Assembly: GCF_943734655.1 (NCBI RefSeq)
Contig: NC_071354.1
Coordinates: 157,439,142-157,503,141, forward strand
Direction of reading: 5' to 3'
DNA: 64,000 nt
Source of the DNA: Sabethes cyaneus
Lineage: Eukaryota > Arthropoda > Insecta > Diptera > Culicidae
The position numbers and the translations under genes are program-made. Under the pieces are notes generated by a model. That model was not told where the DNA came from, ran no database searches, and saw only the letters and a program-made list of their open reading frames with translations. This document shows, one piece after another, positions 53,346 through 64,000 of this stretch (positions within the stretch are counted from its first letter, which is position 1; every line of letters begins with the position of its first letter).

Positions 53346-54412
53346 TAATTAGTATGTATGTGGCGTAAATACTAGAAGAATGTCAGAGTTTTGTAATCTG
53401 TGTGTTTGTACCGTTTAAAAGTTGTAATTCGCGAATTTGATTGTTGACAAATGCCTAAATAACACAATTTAATGGTAATAAATATTTACAGGCGTCAGAC
53501 GATAGCCGAAGGGTAGTAGGCTGAAACGTTGCGCGATATATTCATCAGTGTTATTATTTCACCGAAAATTTTCAACTAAACCTGAAGATAAAGAAAGAGC
53601 CCCTCATGTTGCGGTAAGAGCAGATTACTGTGAAGGGCGCCCTGGTCCTCCACACACGGTGCTCAAAATACCGATATTAAAACATAAATAGGCCATTTAA
53701 ACGGCAAATGCCAGTTGGTTTGTATTACCATCCTAGACCGCAGAGCCAATTTTAAAAAAATCGTTCGGCGAATTTTTGAGTTACTCCCCTTTGAAGTTCT
53801 AAAGGACCGATTGCTCATATGAAGTAAAAAAAATCTTCAATTGCACTTGAACGTAACGTACTGAACGTAAATCACAGCCGGTATTGATTTTTTTATGCAA
53901 CATCGGCCCACCATGCCAACCATTTTAATAGTTTTACGCTGCATTGGGACTAACCGGAAATGTTGCGGAATAAGTTATCGCTGTAGGAAATGGCCAGTAT
54001 CGAACGTGAACAAAAACTTATCATGCGACACCTCAGATTACACCAGAATTTAAAAACTAGATCAATCGGAGTCAGATTAACTACCTAGCACCACGTTGGT
54101 TATATCTGGACAACTTCCGGGGACTTCCGGGAACACCTAGAAAAGTAGTCAGTTTCGTCCATGAACAAAAACTTTTCGTGCGACACCTTAAATCACACTA
54201 GAATTCAATAGCTAGATCAATGGAATTTTATCAATTCTCTTTATATTGAACATAGATGGTACAAACCACTCTCTTTATGCATTCCTCCTTATTCTACTGT
54301 CTCGTCTTAGCGGTTCAACTTATTATTTATGGCTACCCAATAAGACTAATTGTATACTAAACTCACTATTATTCTAACCGAATATTTGATTAATTTTTGC
54401 AAAGCTGTTTTA
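53346..54412. other. Unassigned DNA, possibly 3' region of the Penelope-like relic at first
   Basis: About 53500-53580 continues in low-complexity AT-rich text containing GGCTGAAACGTTGCGCG. Beyond that nothing is recognisable up to the palindrome at 54413. Confidence 0.3.
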
Positions 54413-54529
54413 CCTTTGTTATACTATAACAAAGGTTTAGAAATTGGTCCAATAACACGAAGTTGATCCGAGGCCCGGAATGCCGAGTCACATATACCAA
54501 TCGATAAGGTTCGACGAATTGAGCAATGT

Positions 54530-55086
<557 letters not shown>

Positions 55087-55092
<6 letters not shown>

Positions 55093-55236
55093 TGGGTGTG
55101 GGTGTGGGTGTGGGTGTGGGTGTGGGTGTGGGTGTGGGTGTGGGTGTGGGTGTGGGTGTGGGTGTGGGTGTGGGTGTGGGTGTGGGTGTGGGTGTGGGTG
55201 TGGGTGTGTGGGTGTGGGTGTGGGTGTGGGTGTGTA
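55087..55236. repeat. (TGTGGG)n array, about 24 units
   Basis: A regular TGTGGG hexamer array of about 145 bp with one TGTG slip at 55206. GGG runs separated by three bases on one strand form many overlapping G-quadruplex motifs. It probably arose from the adjacent TG tract by a TG-to-GG change that then expanded. Confidence 0.95.
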
Positions 55237-55298
55237 TGTGACGCCTGACTTTAGTCGTCTGTTTCTCGGAGATGGCTGAACCGATTCGTTTGCTATTA

Positions 55299-56392
55299 GG
55301 GGGACTGGGGGTATAATGCCCATGTTAAGAAGAATATCATATTATTCATCAATGCGGAATGCATTTCCAGAAACTAGACTATTAACCCTAAAGTAGAATA
55401 GTTTTCTACCTAACATGCTCGTCCTGAAGCATAAAAATCAATAAACCACGTTTGAATCGTGAAATTATATAAGGAATTTGAAAATTTGTTTTCAGATTCG
55501 TTAGGGGTAAAATGCGCATAGGTGTGTGCGTATAGGGGGTTAGGGGTAAAATGCGCATAGGGTCAAAATGCACCACAACAAATTGGCAAAATGCGCTGTC
55601 TGTTTTATTTTAATGCAAACCCGGCACGACTCAGAATAGCGTGAGGACCTACCTACTTGTTAAATCTGTTATTCCGGATCGCGGTTTTGCAATCGCCAGG
55701 TCCATCTTCGCTAGAGCGGTCGATGCTAAGATATCACACAAGGGTTTCTCTTGGTACCTTGCCGGCAACGCGTCTTTTACTGTTTTCACTGGTTTTCACT
55801 ACCGCCGCAAGTGGCAGTCTCCGGCCAAGACCGACGGTGGGTTTTTTATGTAGCTTCGCGACATCTTAACCGGGTTTTTCGGAGCGAATCAGAATTAAAA
55901 CAACACTTTGCCTTTTACTTTTACCAACGTTTTGACGTTTGCCTAAAAGTGTATGGGCTACTAGATCGATTAACGTTTGGTTGCACTGCAAGTAAATTCA
56001 TGCTTCTCACGGCGCATTTTGCCTCGCTAGAACTTGTTTAAAAAAATCGTTTAAATCACATAAATAATAATTCAATTAAGCAATTTTACATTGGCTGCTG
56101 GATACCGAGACCATTGTTCAAAACAAGAGCCATTCACAGATACGTAATATTGTTTATTGGTGGCGTAATGTCTTACGAAAAAAGTTGCGAAAATTGTAAG
56201 AAATAAGACGGCAAATATTTTTTTTGTTTTTTCATAGGATTTATGTAATTTAGAAAGCTTATATGCTCAACACAAGTTTGTAATGTAAAATAGAAGCGAT
56301 TGGCACCTTAATTACAGTTTAAAAGTGAGTAATTCGTGAAATATAACAGCGGCGCATTTTGCCCCGACTGGGCATTTTACCACCAGTTACCC
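55299..56392. mobile_element. TA-flanked TIR element F with AAAATGCGC repeats (1.1 kb)
   Basis: TA at 55297-55298 and 56393-56394. Ends GGGGGACTGGGGGTATAATG and, inward from the right, GGGTAACTGGTGGTAAAATG. The motif GGGGTAAAATGCGC occurs at about 55503 and 55542. Variants GCAAAATGCGC are at about 55587 and, inverted, GGCGCATTTTGCC at about 56010 and 56351. No transposase. It sits in the first unit of the 54.4-57.7 kb repeat at CTATTA. Confidence 0.7.
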
Positions 56393-57760
56393 TACGCTTA
56401 TTAGAAAGATGTTATCACCTTGTAGATCACTATTGAATTTTTTTGCGGTCCGACATTTTGTTTAAAAGTTATACGCAAAAATATAAAAATTACGTATCCT
56501 GATTTTCTCCAGAACCGCTCAACCGATTTTAAAAATTTTAGTATCAAATCAAAGCTCTTGCTACCGCAAATATTTTGGGAGAGTTTTATAGAAAACAATC
56601 AAGCGGTTGAAAAGTTATGCTTAAAAATGTGCTTTTTCAAGGTGTCAATTAGTCGAACGTTTCTCAGAGATGACCAAACCGATTTATGCGCTATTAGTCT
56701 CATTTGGTAGGTAATATAGCCTCATAGATCACTATTGATTTGTTTTTTGATTGGATGTTTAATTTGAAAGTTATGAGCAGTCGTGTACAGCATAATAAAA
56801 TTTACAATTATTTATGACGATTTTAACCACATAATTAAACAGATTTCAATTATCTTAGTGTCAAACGGAGGGCCTTAACACTGTGAACATATCTGCTTAA
56901 TCTTTTTAGAATTGGCCATACCAGCCAAAAGTTATTTGATAAACATGAAATGAAATTATTTAAGCAAACTTTAGTGATATGAACCAAGTTTATTAAAAAA
57001 ATATGGCGCAACTTTTTACACTATTAAGGTGACTGTAAATCTACCTATTAGGGTGATACAAATTTTTGATTTTTTAAATGCGTCCAAAAAAGTACAGTGT
57101 CTTCTCAAAAGTTGTAGAAAAAAATAAAACAAGCAACTTTGCAGTACACAGTAACTATCTATCTCTTACTGGTTGCGAAGTGTTACGATTTTTTTAAGAA
57201 TGCAGCGAAAATTGAAAAATTGAGATATCGAAAAGCGGCTAGGTCACAGTTTAGATAATTAATTTTTACACGTCAAAAAAAAAAAATTTAGCCAAATCGG
57301 TCCTCTAGATACTGAGATACACGCACCGTCGCTGAAAACAAATGGTTTCGAGGAGAGCGCGTTTAAACTATTGTACAGCATTGCACTTCCCTTCAAGTGA
57401 TCCCACAGTTTTACTGAAAATTCTCAACGAGACCACGTACCGAAAAATACTTTGGGCTCAACATTTCTGAAGATAAAAGGCTTCTGAAACTGCAAAATAA
57501 ACAAATTTTTCGACTTTCCAGTGAGGGTCCCCCTTAAATATCAATCCTGCCCAAGAACTTTGCACGCGATTTTTTGATTGCTTTCAAATATTCTACAAAT
57601 TTATCAGTATATTACATATACATGCATATGTATTGATGATAACTACCATAGTGTTATCAAAAAGCTGAATTATGTTCCGAAGGTGTGTCGAATTCTAACT
57701 CAAATGACAAATTAGATGGTATAACAAAGGTTCCTTTCACCAATAGGTGGATTAAATCGT

Positions 57761-60702
57761 GTTTTACTAATACGTTCAATCGATCCTTTAATTTATAGTA
57801 ATTAGCTAATTGTGTAACATATTGATTCTTCAAGACAGTAAATGCGTCATATTGTTACTTTGAGACGCACATACACCGAAGCGTGTGTGGGAACATTAAA
57901 CATGAAAGTATTTTCGTATAGATAAACCATCAGAAATAAAGTTGAAAGGTCATTTTGCTTCGTTTTTTCTTTTTTTGCTATTTGATTTGAACTGAAGAGG
58001 CGAAATTCTAAAAATATGTACAATTAGAAGCAGTACCGCATAAACGTGCGCACCAGCAATTCAGAAAGATGAATTGTTCACCCATGCGGTTGGCGTTTAT
58101 GTGATTGTGATGTAACATCAGTGCCAATTTATTCTGGATGTGAAGGGAGGCAGCAAGTAGGAGGGAGCCAAGAGAATATATCACTAAATGCTGAGCAAAT
58201 GTACCGGGTTGCGTAAATCTTTTTTTATGGGTCATATTTTCAGCAATTTTATTGATTCATTACAGTGTAATACCGTTGATGTGTGTGAAATATTTGCTTT
58301 GATTATCTGCTGCAATTGGTTTACGACTTAGAAACGCAACTGGAGCTTGTTATGCTGATAACGGAACATGAACGAGGGAATATTACTGGCTGAATTTAAT
58401 TTATTCCCTGCTTTGCTTAATATTTTACTTTTATACGATATAAAATCACTCAATTAGGCCTAGGTTGTTGAAGCCGAACATTTCCTATAACGCTTCATAA
58501 CAATATTTAGATGATAAAAGGTAAAACAAGACGATTGACGAGACGATCGATAGCATTATTCATAAATATGACATCTTTCTGTGGCACGGTAAAGTTATGT
58601 CTGATTCATAGAAATAATACGTGTGAAGGCAGAGTTTACACGTGTACGCTTCGAATTGAGCAAATTCAGAATGTAAAGAAAACAAATAATTGTGACTCCA
58701 ATTCATTTTATTTCACCTGCTTTATTTTTCTTAAATGTCACATTTGAAGTTGGCCATTGAAAAGCGCACTTTTCACAAAACTAACAAAACTATTCTATCA
58801 TAGCTCGTATTTCAGGTCTATTTCTCAAACACTACCGGCATCTGGAAATATCTTTTGAAATTAAAAACATGCCGGAGTTTTTACTGACTTTTCTTATACA
58901 CAAATTGAGTGATATTAAACTGCCACTGCATTAAACATATGCTTACCAGAAACTGAAATTAATAAGTATTCAAATGCAAAAGAATTGTGTGGAAATACAG
59001 AATATTCCTAAGTATCTTGTCACTTGAAAAGGTCTTTTTAACATCGCATATTGAGCTAATTCGCTTGAGTTAGCCTTCAGTATAACATTCAACGGGCGAT
59101 TTCTACTGGGTTAAGGAGCAATCCGGAAAGACTACACACAAGTCTCTTTTTGAGCTCAATTGCCCCTCTTGAGAGATAAACCTCCTTGTGCAATCTAGCA
59201 GATTTATTATAAAGCCACTGATTCCAACGAGTTCAACAAACAGAAATAATGTTTTCGTTCCTCATCCACAGCATGTGGATGCGCATTATAAAACTACTTA
59301 ATTGAAATTCGTGCCTTATCCCATCACTATGGCCAAAGTTAAAATTGTAGTCGGATGAAGCAAGTTCCACTCGGTCCGGTCTGTTGAATCGCTAAAACAT
59401 GCGACTTGTTGAAGTCGCTCGGATGAAGGATAAACTTCAGAGCAAAACTTTTCCCTAGCTCTGACTTCCGTGCAGCGTTATTATCAGCCTGGCCTGGATT
59501 ATGACAAATGTGCCCCATTGACCGCAATAAATTATGAATCTATTCGAAAGAGGATATGATCTCGCTTACCGACTCGGGAGGGTTTTCGCCGAGTTGACAC
59601 ATGCTAGCTGTGTCGACGATGACTCTCTGTTTTGCACACCCTTTCTGTTAAAGTTGGCTAGCGTAAACTAACAATCTGCGTGACATCCAGAAGAGCAACT
59701 TTTCCATTGATGATGTCGTGATAATTTTATCAGCTGATAGAATGAATATGCTAACAAGCAACCGCCTGGTTAATGCTTAAATTTTACACCTGTGATGAAT
59801 ATTAGTTAAGTTTTTTCTACTTTTATAAATTGCATTATATTCTTGAACAAAATCAATTGAAATTAGTTCACAGCAATCTATATTTTATAAACCAATTCAG
59901 TTTTAACTCAAATCAGTTTATTGATGATATGCTTATTTTCATTTCTTACACTTTTGAAGCAACATAATTTAACGAATGCTCTCGTTCAGTCATCCGCATT
60001 TATCCGATTGTTTCATGTCGTTGATTTATTTTACATCATTCGAAAATTTCCATCCAATTTTCCTAGCTCATTTCCCTTCAAGCTTATCAAAAGGTAACAT
60101 GGCACTGGCATCGCATCTAACTTGGTCACGTTTGCGTCCAAAAGACTGGCGCAATTCTTTCATTTTACCGAACATGCCACAGATTGCATCACTTCTGCTT
60201 CAAGCGTTGAAATCATGTGCACATGGTATGTCGAAGAAAAAACAACAATCTCTATTTGTTCCCCGATTGGTTTACACCATCGCATCGCAGTCGAAAGTGT
60301 GATTGGAAAAGTTGACTTTCAAAGCTACGAGCGAACTTCCGTTGAAATTCCTCTACTCCTTAAGCGGAAGGCGAACAATGGCGAGAACCTTCGCTGCTTC
60401 CGAAGGCAGTCAACCGAAGGCAGTCAAAATTGCTGACAAGTAGCTGAAAATCTTTTCAACAAAACGACAACGTAATGCGTAAACGTGAGCATTTCTGCGT
60501 AAAAGGTAACGATGTTGTTGTCAGCATTATGGAATTCGCTTTAAATCATGCCTGAAGCATGGTGTAGAACTGTTTTTATGGCATTTATCACTGGAAGTAT
60601 TTTTATACTGAAGAGAAATATGTTCGGTCCAGCATCTGTACGATAACCTATATATTATTTTTTTTGAGGAAAATGTTTCGTTTAAACACGCGTATTTAGA
60701 TT
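57761..60702. other. Unassigned AT-rich DNA without a supported gene
   Basis: Several 60-110 codon frames (for example 58511 plus, 59339-59527 minus, 59976 plus) have no recognised domain, splice context or repeat homologue. No element ends were identified. Confidence 0.3.
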
Positions 60703-60704
60703 TA

Positions 60705-61697
60705 CCGTTCTGATTCAAACTTAGAACAGTCTCAAACTTCGAACACTTCAGAATAAAATGCTCGTCAGTATCGCTAATTTGATAAAATATTATGCTTATT
60801 GTGCACCACCGTGTTCGTTAGAATGTCCTCTATCCGGTGAGGTATGACATTAAACTGTACGACTCCTTGTAAGAAATCAGCAGGCGCTGGAAAAAAGTGA
60901 GAACTCATATTTTAACTTCGTTCGCATACTCTTAGCGTTTCGTGCAAAAGTAGCTGTTTTTTCGTTTGCATTATTTTACCAATTTTAGAATATTTACCTT
61001 CCTACTTCGCGATTATTAGGTAAGTGCAAGATAGATATGTACTAAAGCATAGCTAAAATACAATATTTCATGCATTATTTCAAAGATATTAGATAAATAA
61101 AAAGTGTTCGAAGTTTGAATCACGTTTTGAGGTGTGATTCAAACTTCGAACACCCACGAATAATATCCGGTTTTTCCGGATTTTCCTTCGGGAAAATGAA
61201 TTATCTACATTGTAAAGCTGTACGAAGTTAACTTGCTTTAGCTGTGGTACATAGAGTTTGAAAATATTAGCAATTGACTACAGAAGTACAGATTGAAACT
61301 AATTATTGTGTGAAAAATTTAAATCATACTGTTAGGTGGATTTAAAAAGACAGTGTTTAGAAAAAGGATGAATTTTCACTTATTTAAGTTGAATGACACG
61401 AAAACATTAATACTTTTCAAAATAATACAACTGTTCGATGTCAGAGACTGAAATATTCGAGCTTTGAATGTCGACCATGAAAGTGTTCGAAGTTTGAATC
61501 AAAACCGAACAGCAGTTTTTTAGTGTTTTTCAATGTAAATTAACATTTTATCCTCATTTTTAAAATGTTGCCACGAAAATAATTAAATTGCCATGCTATT
61601 AAACCATTTATGGGAGTAGAATAAAGACGTTATCGAACATTTTTCTTTGAAGAAAGTTTCAGCATAGCTTAAGTGTTCGAAGTTTGAATCAGAACGG
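60705..61697. mobile_element. TA-flanked TIR element C with TTCAAACTTCGAACAC repeats (993 bp)
   Basis: TA at 60703-60704 and 61698-61699. Inverted ends CCGTTCTGATTCAAACTT. The 16-mer TTCAAACTTCGAACAC or close variants occurs near 60735 and 61138 and inverted near 61107, 61484 and 61674, so it is present in both orientations along the element. No transposase inside. A mariner transposase relic lies only about 130 bp beyond its right end. Confidence 0.8.
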
Positions 61698-61827
61698 TAC
61701 ATTTGTAATTTTCTTCAGTGTTTAAAGTAGATTGCGAAGCAGGCATTGAAGAAATTGAATAAGAAAATATTTACACACTAGAGTAACTATAAGCAAGGTG
61801 GCGATATGTCATCCTAAATATTTGAAA

Positions 61828-62335
61828 TGTGTAGCTTTCACTTAGTGAGACGGTGCAGAATCTTGTTGGAAGCAGTATGGTGCATTTTTGTAGTGTTTTT
61901 TGATGACGGGAAACAAATTGTTTTTCAAAAGAATATCGATGTAATATTTAGTGTTGATTTTAACACCAGGTCCAATGAACAGCAAATGAAACTTTCATAT
62001 TTTTGGATTTTCCGATACCTTTGCCCTCGAAACATTTTGGCATCTTTGAATAGCCAGTTTGTCCGAGGAATATCAGAATGATGTGCTGCTTATATGCAAT
62101 CTTTTTTTTTGGGTGTGTTTGTCCTGTAGCAGGAAAATTTTTTCGTCCGAAAACAGAATTTTACAATCCTGTGAGCAGCTGCCGACATCTTCAGGCAACT
62201 TTCTGCTTTTCAGTCAAATGGCGCACCCGTTGTTTTTTTGTATGGAATCAATCGAAGATTATCTTTCAAAAAATTCTTCATGGTTGACTGTGATCTATAT
62301 TGGTTTGAATTTAGCTAATTTCAGTTCTATGATGT
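61828..62335 (-). pseudogene. Tc1/mariner-superfamily transposase relic
   Basis: On the minus strand, in several frames: a linker segment FLKDNLRLIPYKK at about 62285-62245, VRHLTEKQKVA in a shifted frame, RTKKFSCYRT in one frame but ILFSDEKIFLLQ in the neighbouring frame at about 62160-62125, and IGPGVKINTKYYIDILL at about 61985-61930. NAPYCFQQDSAPSH at about 61885-61842 ends at a stop. The FSDEK and QQDSAPSH blocks carry the second and a preceding-core aspartate positions of the DDE/D catalytic domain in this superfamily. The last block (WPP-SPDLNP) and N-terminal helix-turn-helix are missing. At least two frame changes and a stop make it inactive. Confidence 0.78.
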
Positions 62336-62339
62336 TTTC

Positions 62340-64000
62340 GAAAGTTTTTTTTTAACATTTTTTACTCGAATGAAAGTATTCGACAGATTTTGTAGCCAGC
62401 TGTTAGTGGACAGCACAATTGCGGGGTTAGTTGTTTCTAGCCGAGAGATTCAAACATATACCAGCTCTGACCAGTGTCGTACCTCAAGGCTATCTGGAAG
62501 ACTATATATAGAGTATCTATAATAAAAATTCGGTTCTTTCTAATAGGTTGAAAAAATTCTCGTCGCACAGTGGCGCCAGTCAGAACAAAACTGAGACAAA
62601 ACTAATAAAATTGGTAAAGTAGCATGGAACATACATATTTTGTATATAACTGTGAACCAAATTGACTACTAAAACTTAAAGTTTTCAAATATTTAAAAAA
62701 TCAATAATTAGGGTGTCTCTAAAATTATTTTCTAAGAAAAGTTTTATAACTACTTGAACTATTATATTTATTTTGTGTTTTTTTGCATTGGGATAATTAG
62801 GAGAAGTAGTAATGACCTTGTAACACTCAGCAATCCATAACGTTGAGCCACATTTAAAAATAAATTTCGAATTTTAAAAATAGCTCTTTCTCCAGCCAAT
62901 AACCATGTTTATTCACTAAAATTTGAATATCAAAGTGTCATTTCTGCTCTGCTGACCTGGTACTAACCTTTAGCTGCTAAATGCTCAAAGATTTATTTTA
63001 AAAATATCTGTAATAGTAGTGTTAGAAGTAATTACAAAGCGGGATTGCCTAAAAACCCATGGTTCTATAAAATTCAATATTTTTAGTCTCTGCGCAAATC
63101 TGCGCAAAATGCGGATATGATTTTTGGAAAGTAGACTAAATTCTACATAAAATATGAAAAAATCACGGTTACCTTCCGTTCCCAAAAAAACATGCTCAAC
63201 TTTGAAAATTCGAAGTCAGATGTGTGTTACTATTTTGAGATTTGTTACAAACATATTTTAGAGTGTACTTGATTTTCGTCAATCTGCAAAATAAGGTGCT
63301 AATCTATAACCATTTCAATACCAAATCGCGTTTTCTTTGTATCCAAATACCTAACAGGATACGATTAAAAACAGTTTTTCGAAACTTGCGTTAATTGAAA
63401 AATATGGGAAATTGTCACACAAACCTCAGATTCAAAAAATTCTCCAAAAAGCTGTATCATTCCCAGTGCTCTGAAATTTTGGAATATAGTTATTTAGTCT
63501 GTCTACTTTCATAGAAAAATAATAATTCATGAAAAACTTCAACTCCATTTTGGGTGTTTTGTCCCAATATTTTCCACTGTGCGTCGGTGTCGAAAAACTT
63601 AAAAATATCTATATCAAAACACAGAGTCGTGCACGATTGCGATGACAAAGATGATAAAAAATGTTTTTCGTATAAAATTTTCCTTGCAAGGATACCCGGA
63701 CTGACCAGGAAAACCCACCAATCCGTCCAGTAGCCCCTCTCTCCCTTAACCTCGCCGCTCGCTTGGTTGTGTTTCATTATTATTTTTTGACGCTTCACAG
63801 CCCACGGTCCACGTGGTTGGCAAACAGTTGGCAGTTGACCTCTTCACTCCCACAATGTTTCATCTCTCGGTCATGTATGATGAGAGAACAGCCCCGTGTA
63901 CAATGAAAATAGCCCCAGTGCTTGCGAAAGAGTAACGCGAAAAAAAAACAGCAGCAGTAGGTAAACCTGGTCACGAAAAACGATGATGGCTGTTTTTGCG
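62340..64000. other. Unassigned AT-rich DNA without a supported gene
   Basis: It contains ATTAGGGTGTCTCTAA at 62708-62723, a relative of the repeat start at 29056. No other recognised element. Frames up to 102 codons (63490-63798 minus) lack recognised features. Confidence 0.35.

Noticed and set aside
53500..53580. Hammerhead ribozyme downstream of the Penelope-like relic
   Set aside because: A GAAAC string is present, but the CTGANGA core and the three stems could not be identified.

Overview
This window looks like repeat-dense, AT-rich eukaryotic DNA, most likely intergenic or intronic DNA from a dipteran, and probably a mosquito. The evidence is the mix of RTE and CR1/Jockey-type LINEs, RNase H LINE remnants, TA-, TTAA- and 8-bp-target DNA transposons and very long CA/TG tracts. 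I cannot name the species, and I see no host exon, rRNA or functional tRNA gene I would defend. Every convincing protein-coding signal belongs to a mobile element, and almost all are broken.

Layout. 1-4.4 kb: unassigned DNA, a minus-strand CR1-like reverse transcriptase (RT) relic and a 388-bp CA tract. 4.4-11.9 kb: a degenerate AACTTGAAATTGG-type minisatellite into which a TA-flanked terminal-inverted-repeat (TIR) element (4553-7161) and a near full-length RTE retrotransposon (7398-10600, 12-bp target duplication) have inserted. 12.7-19.9 kb: a CR1 RT relic, a TA-flanked TIR element carrying a 54-bp retro-insertion, and a minus-strand CR1-like LINE cut in two by a plus-strand RTE copy (17219-19320, 10-bp target duplication). 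20-28 kb: mostly unassigned, with a diverged repeat pair, a hairpin and a heavily deleted RTE copy. 28-31.5 kb: an RTE remnant split by a composite of inverted and direct repeats that contains a piggyBac-type TTAA MITE.

31.8-45.5 kb is a nest of elements. A TA-flanked TIR element contains a 2053-bp hAT-type element, which itself holds a Harbinger-like MITE. A second copy of the hAT element, identical in length and inverted, sits about 8.1 kb away inside a CR1-like ORF. Between them are three more TIR elements, a partial copy of one of them, and an RTE 3' fragment. 45.5-53.6 kb: a candidate tRNA-derived SINE, RTE pieces on both strands, an internally deleted RNase H LINE whose ORF1 is interrupted by two related MITEs, and a Penelope-like GIY-YIG relic. 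54.4-57.7 kb: a dispersed repeat containing a 560-bp TG tract, a TGTGGG array and another TA-flanked TIR element. 60.7-62.3 kb: a TA-flanked TIR element beside a Tc1/mariner transposase relic. The remainder is unassigned.

The strongest general pattern is a set of non-autonomous TIR elements (about 4.5, 14, 31.8, 35.1, 35.6, 39, 55.3 and 60.7 kb) that end at TA dinucleotides. Six of them (all but those at 14 and 35.1 kb) also carry several inverted copies of a short, family-specific subterminal motif. Their sequences differ but the architecture is shared.
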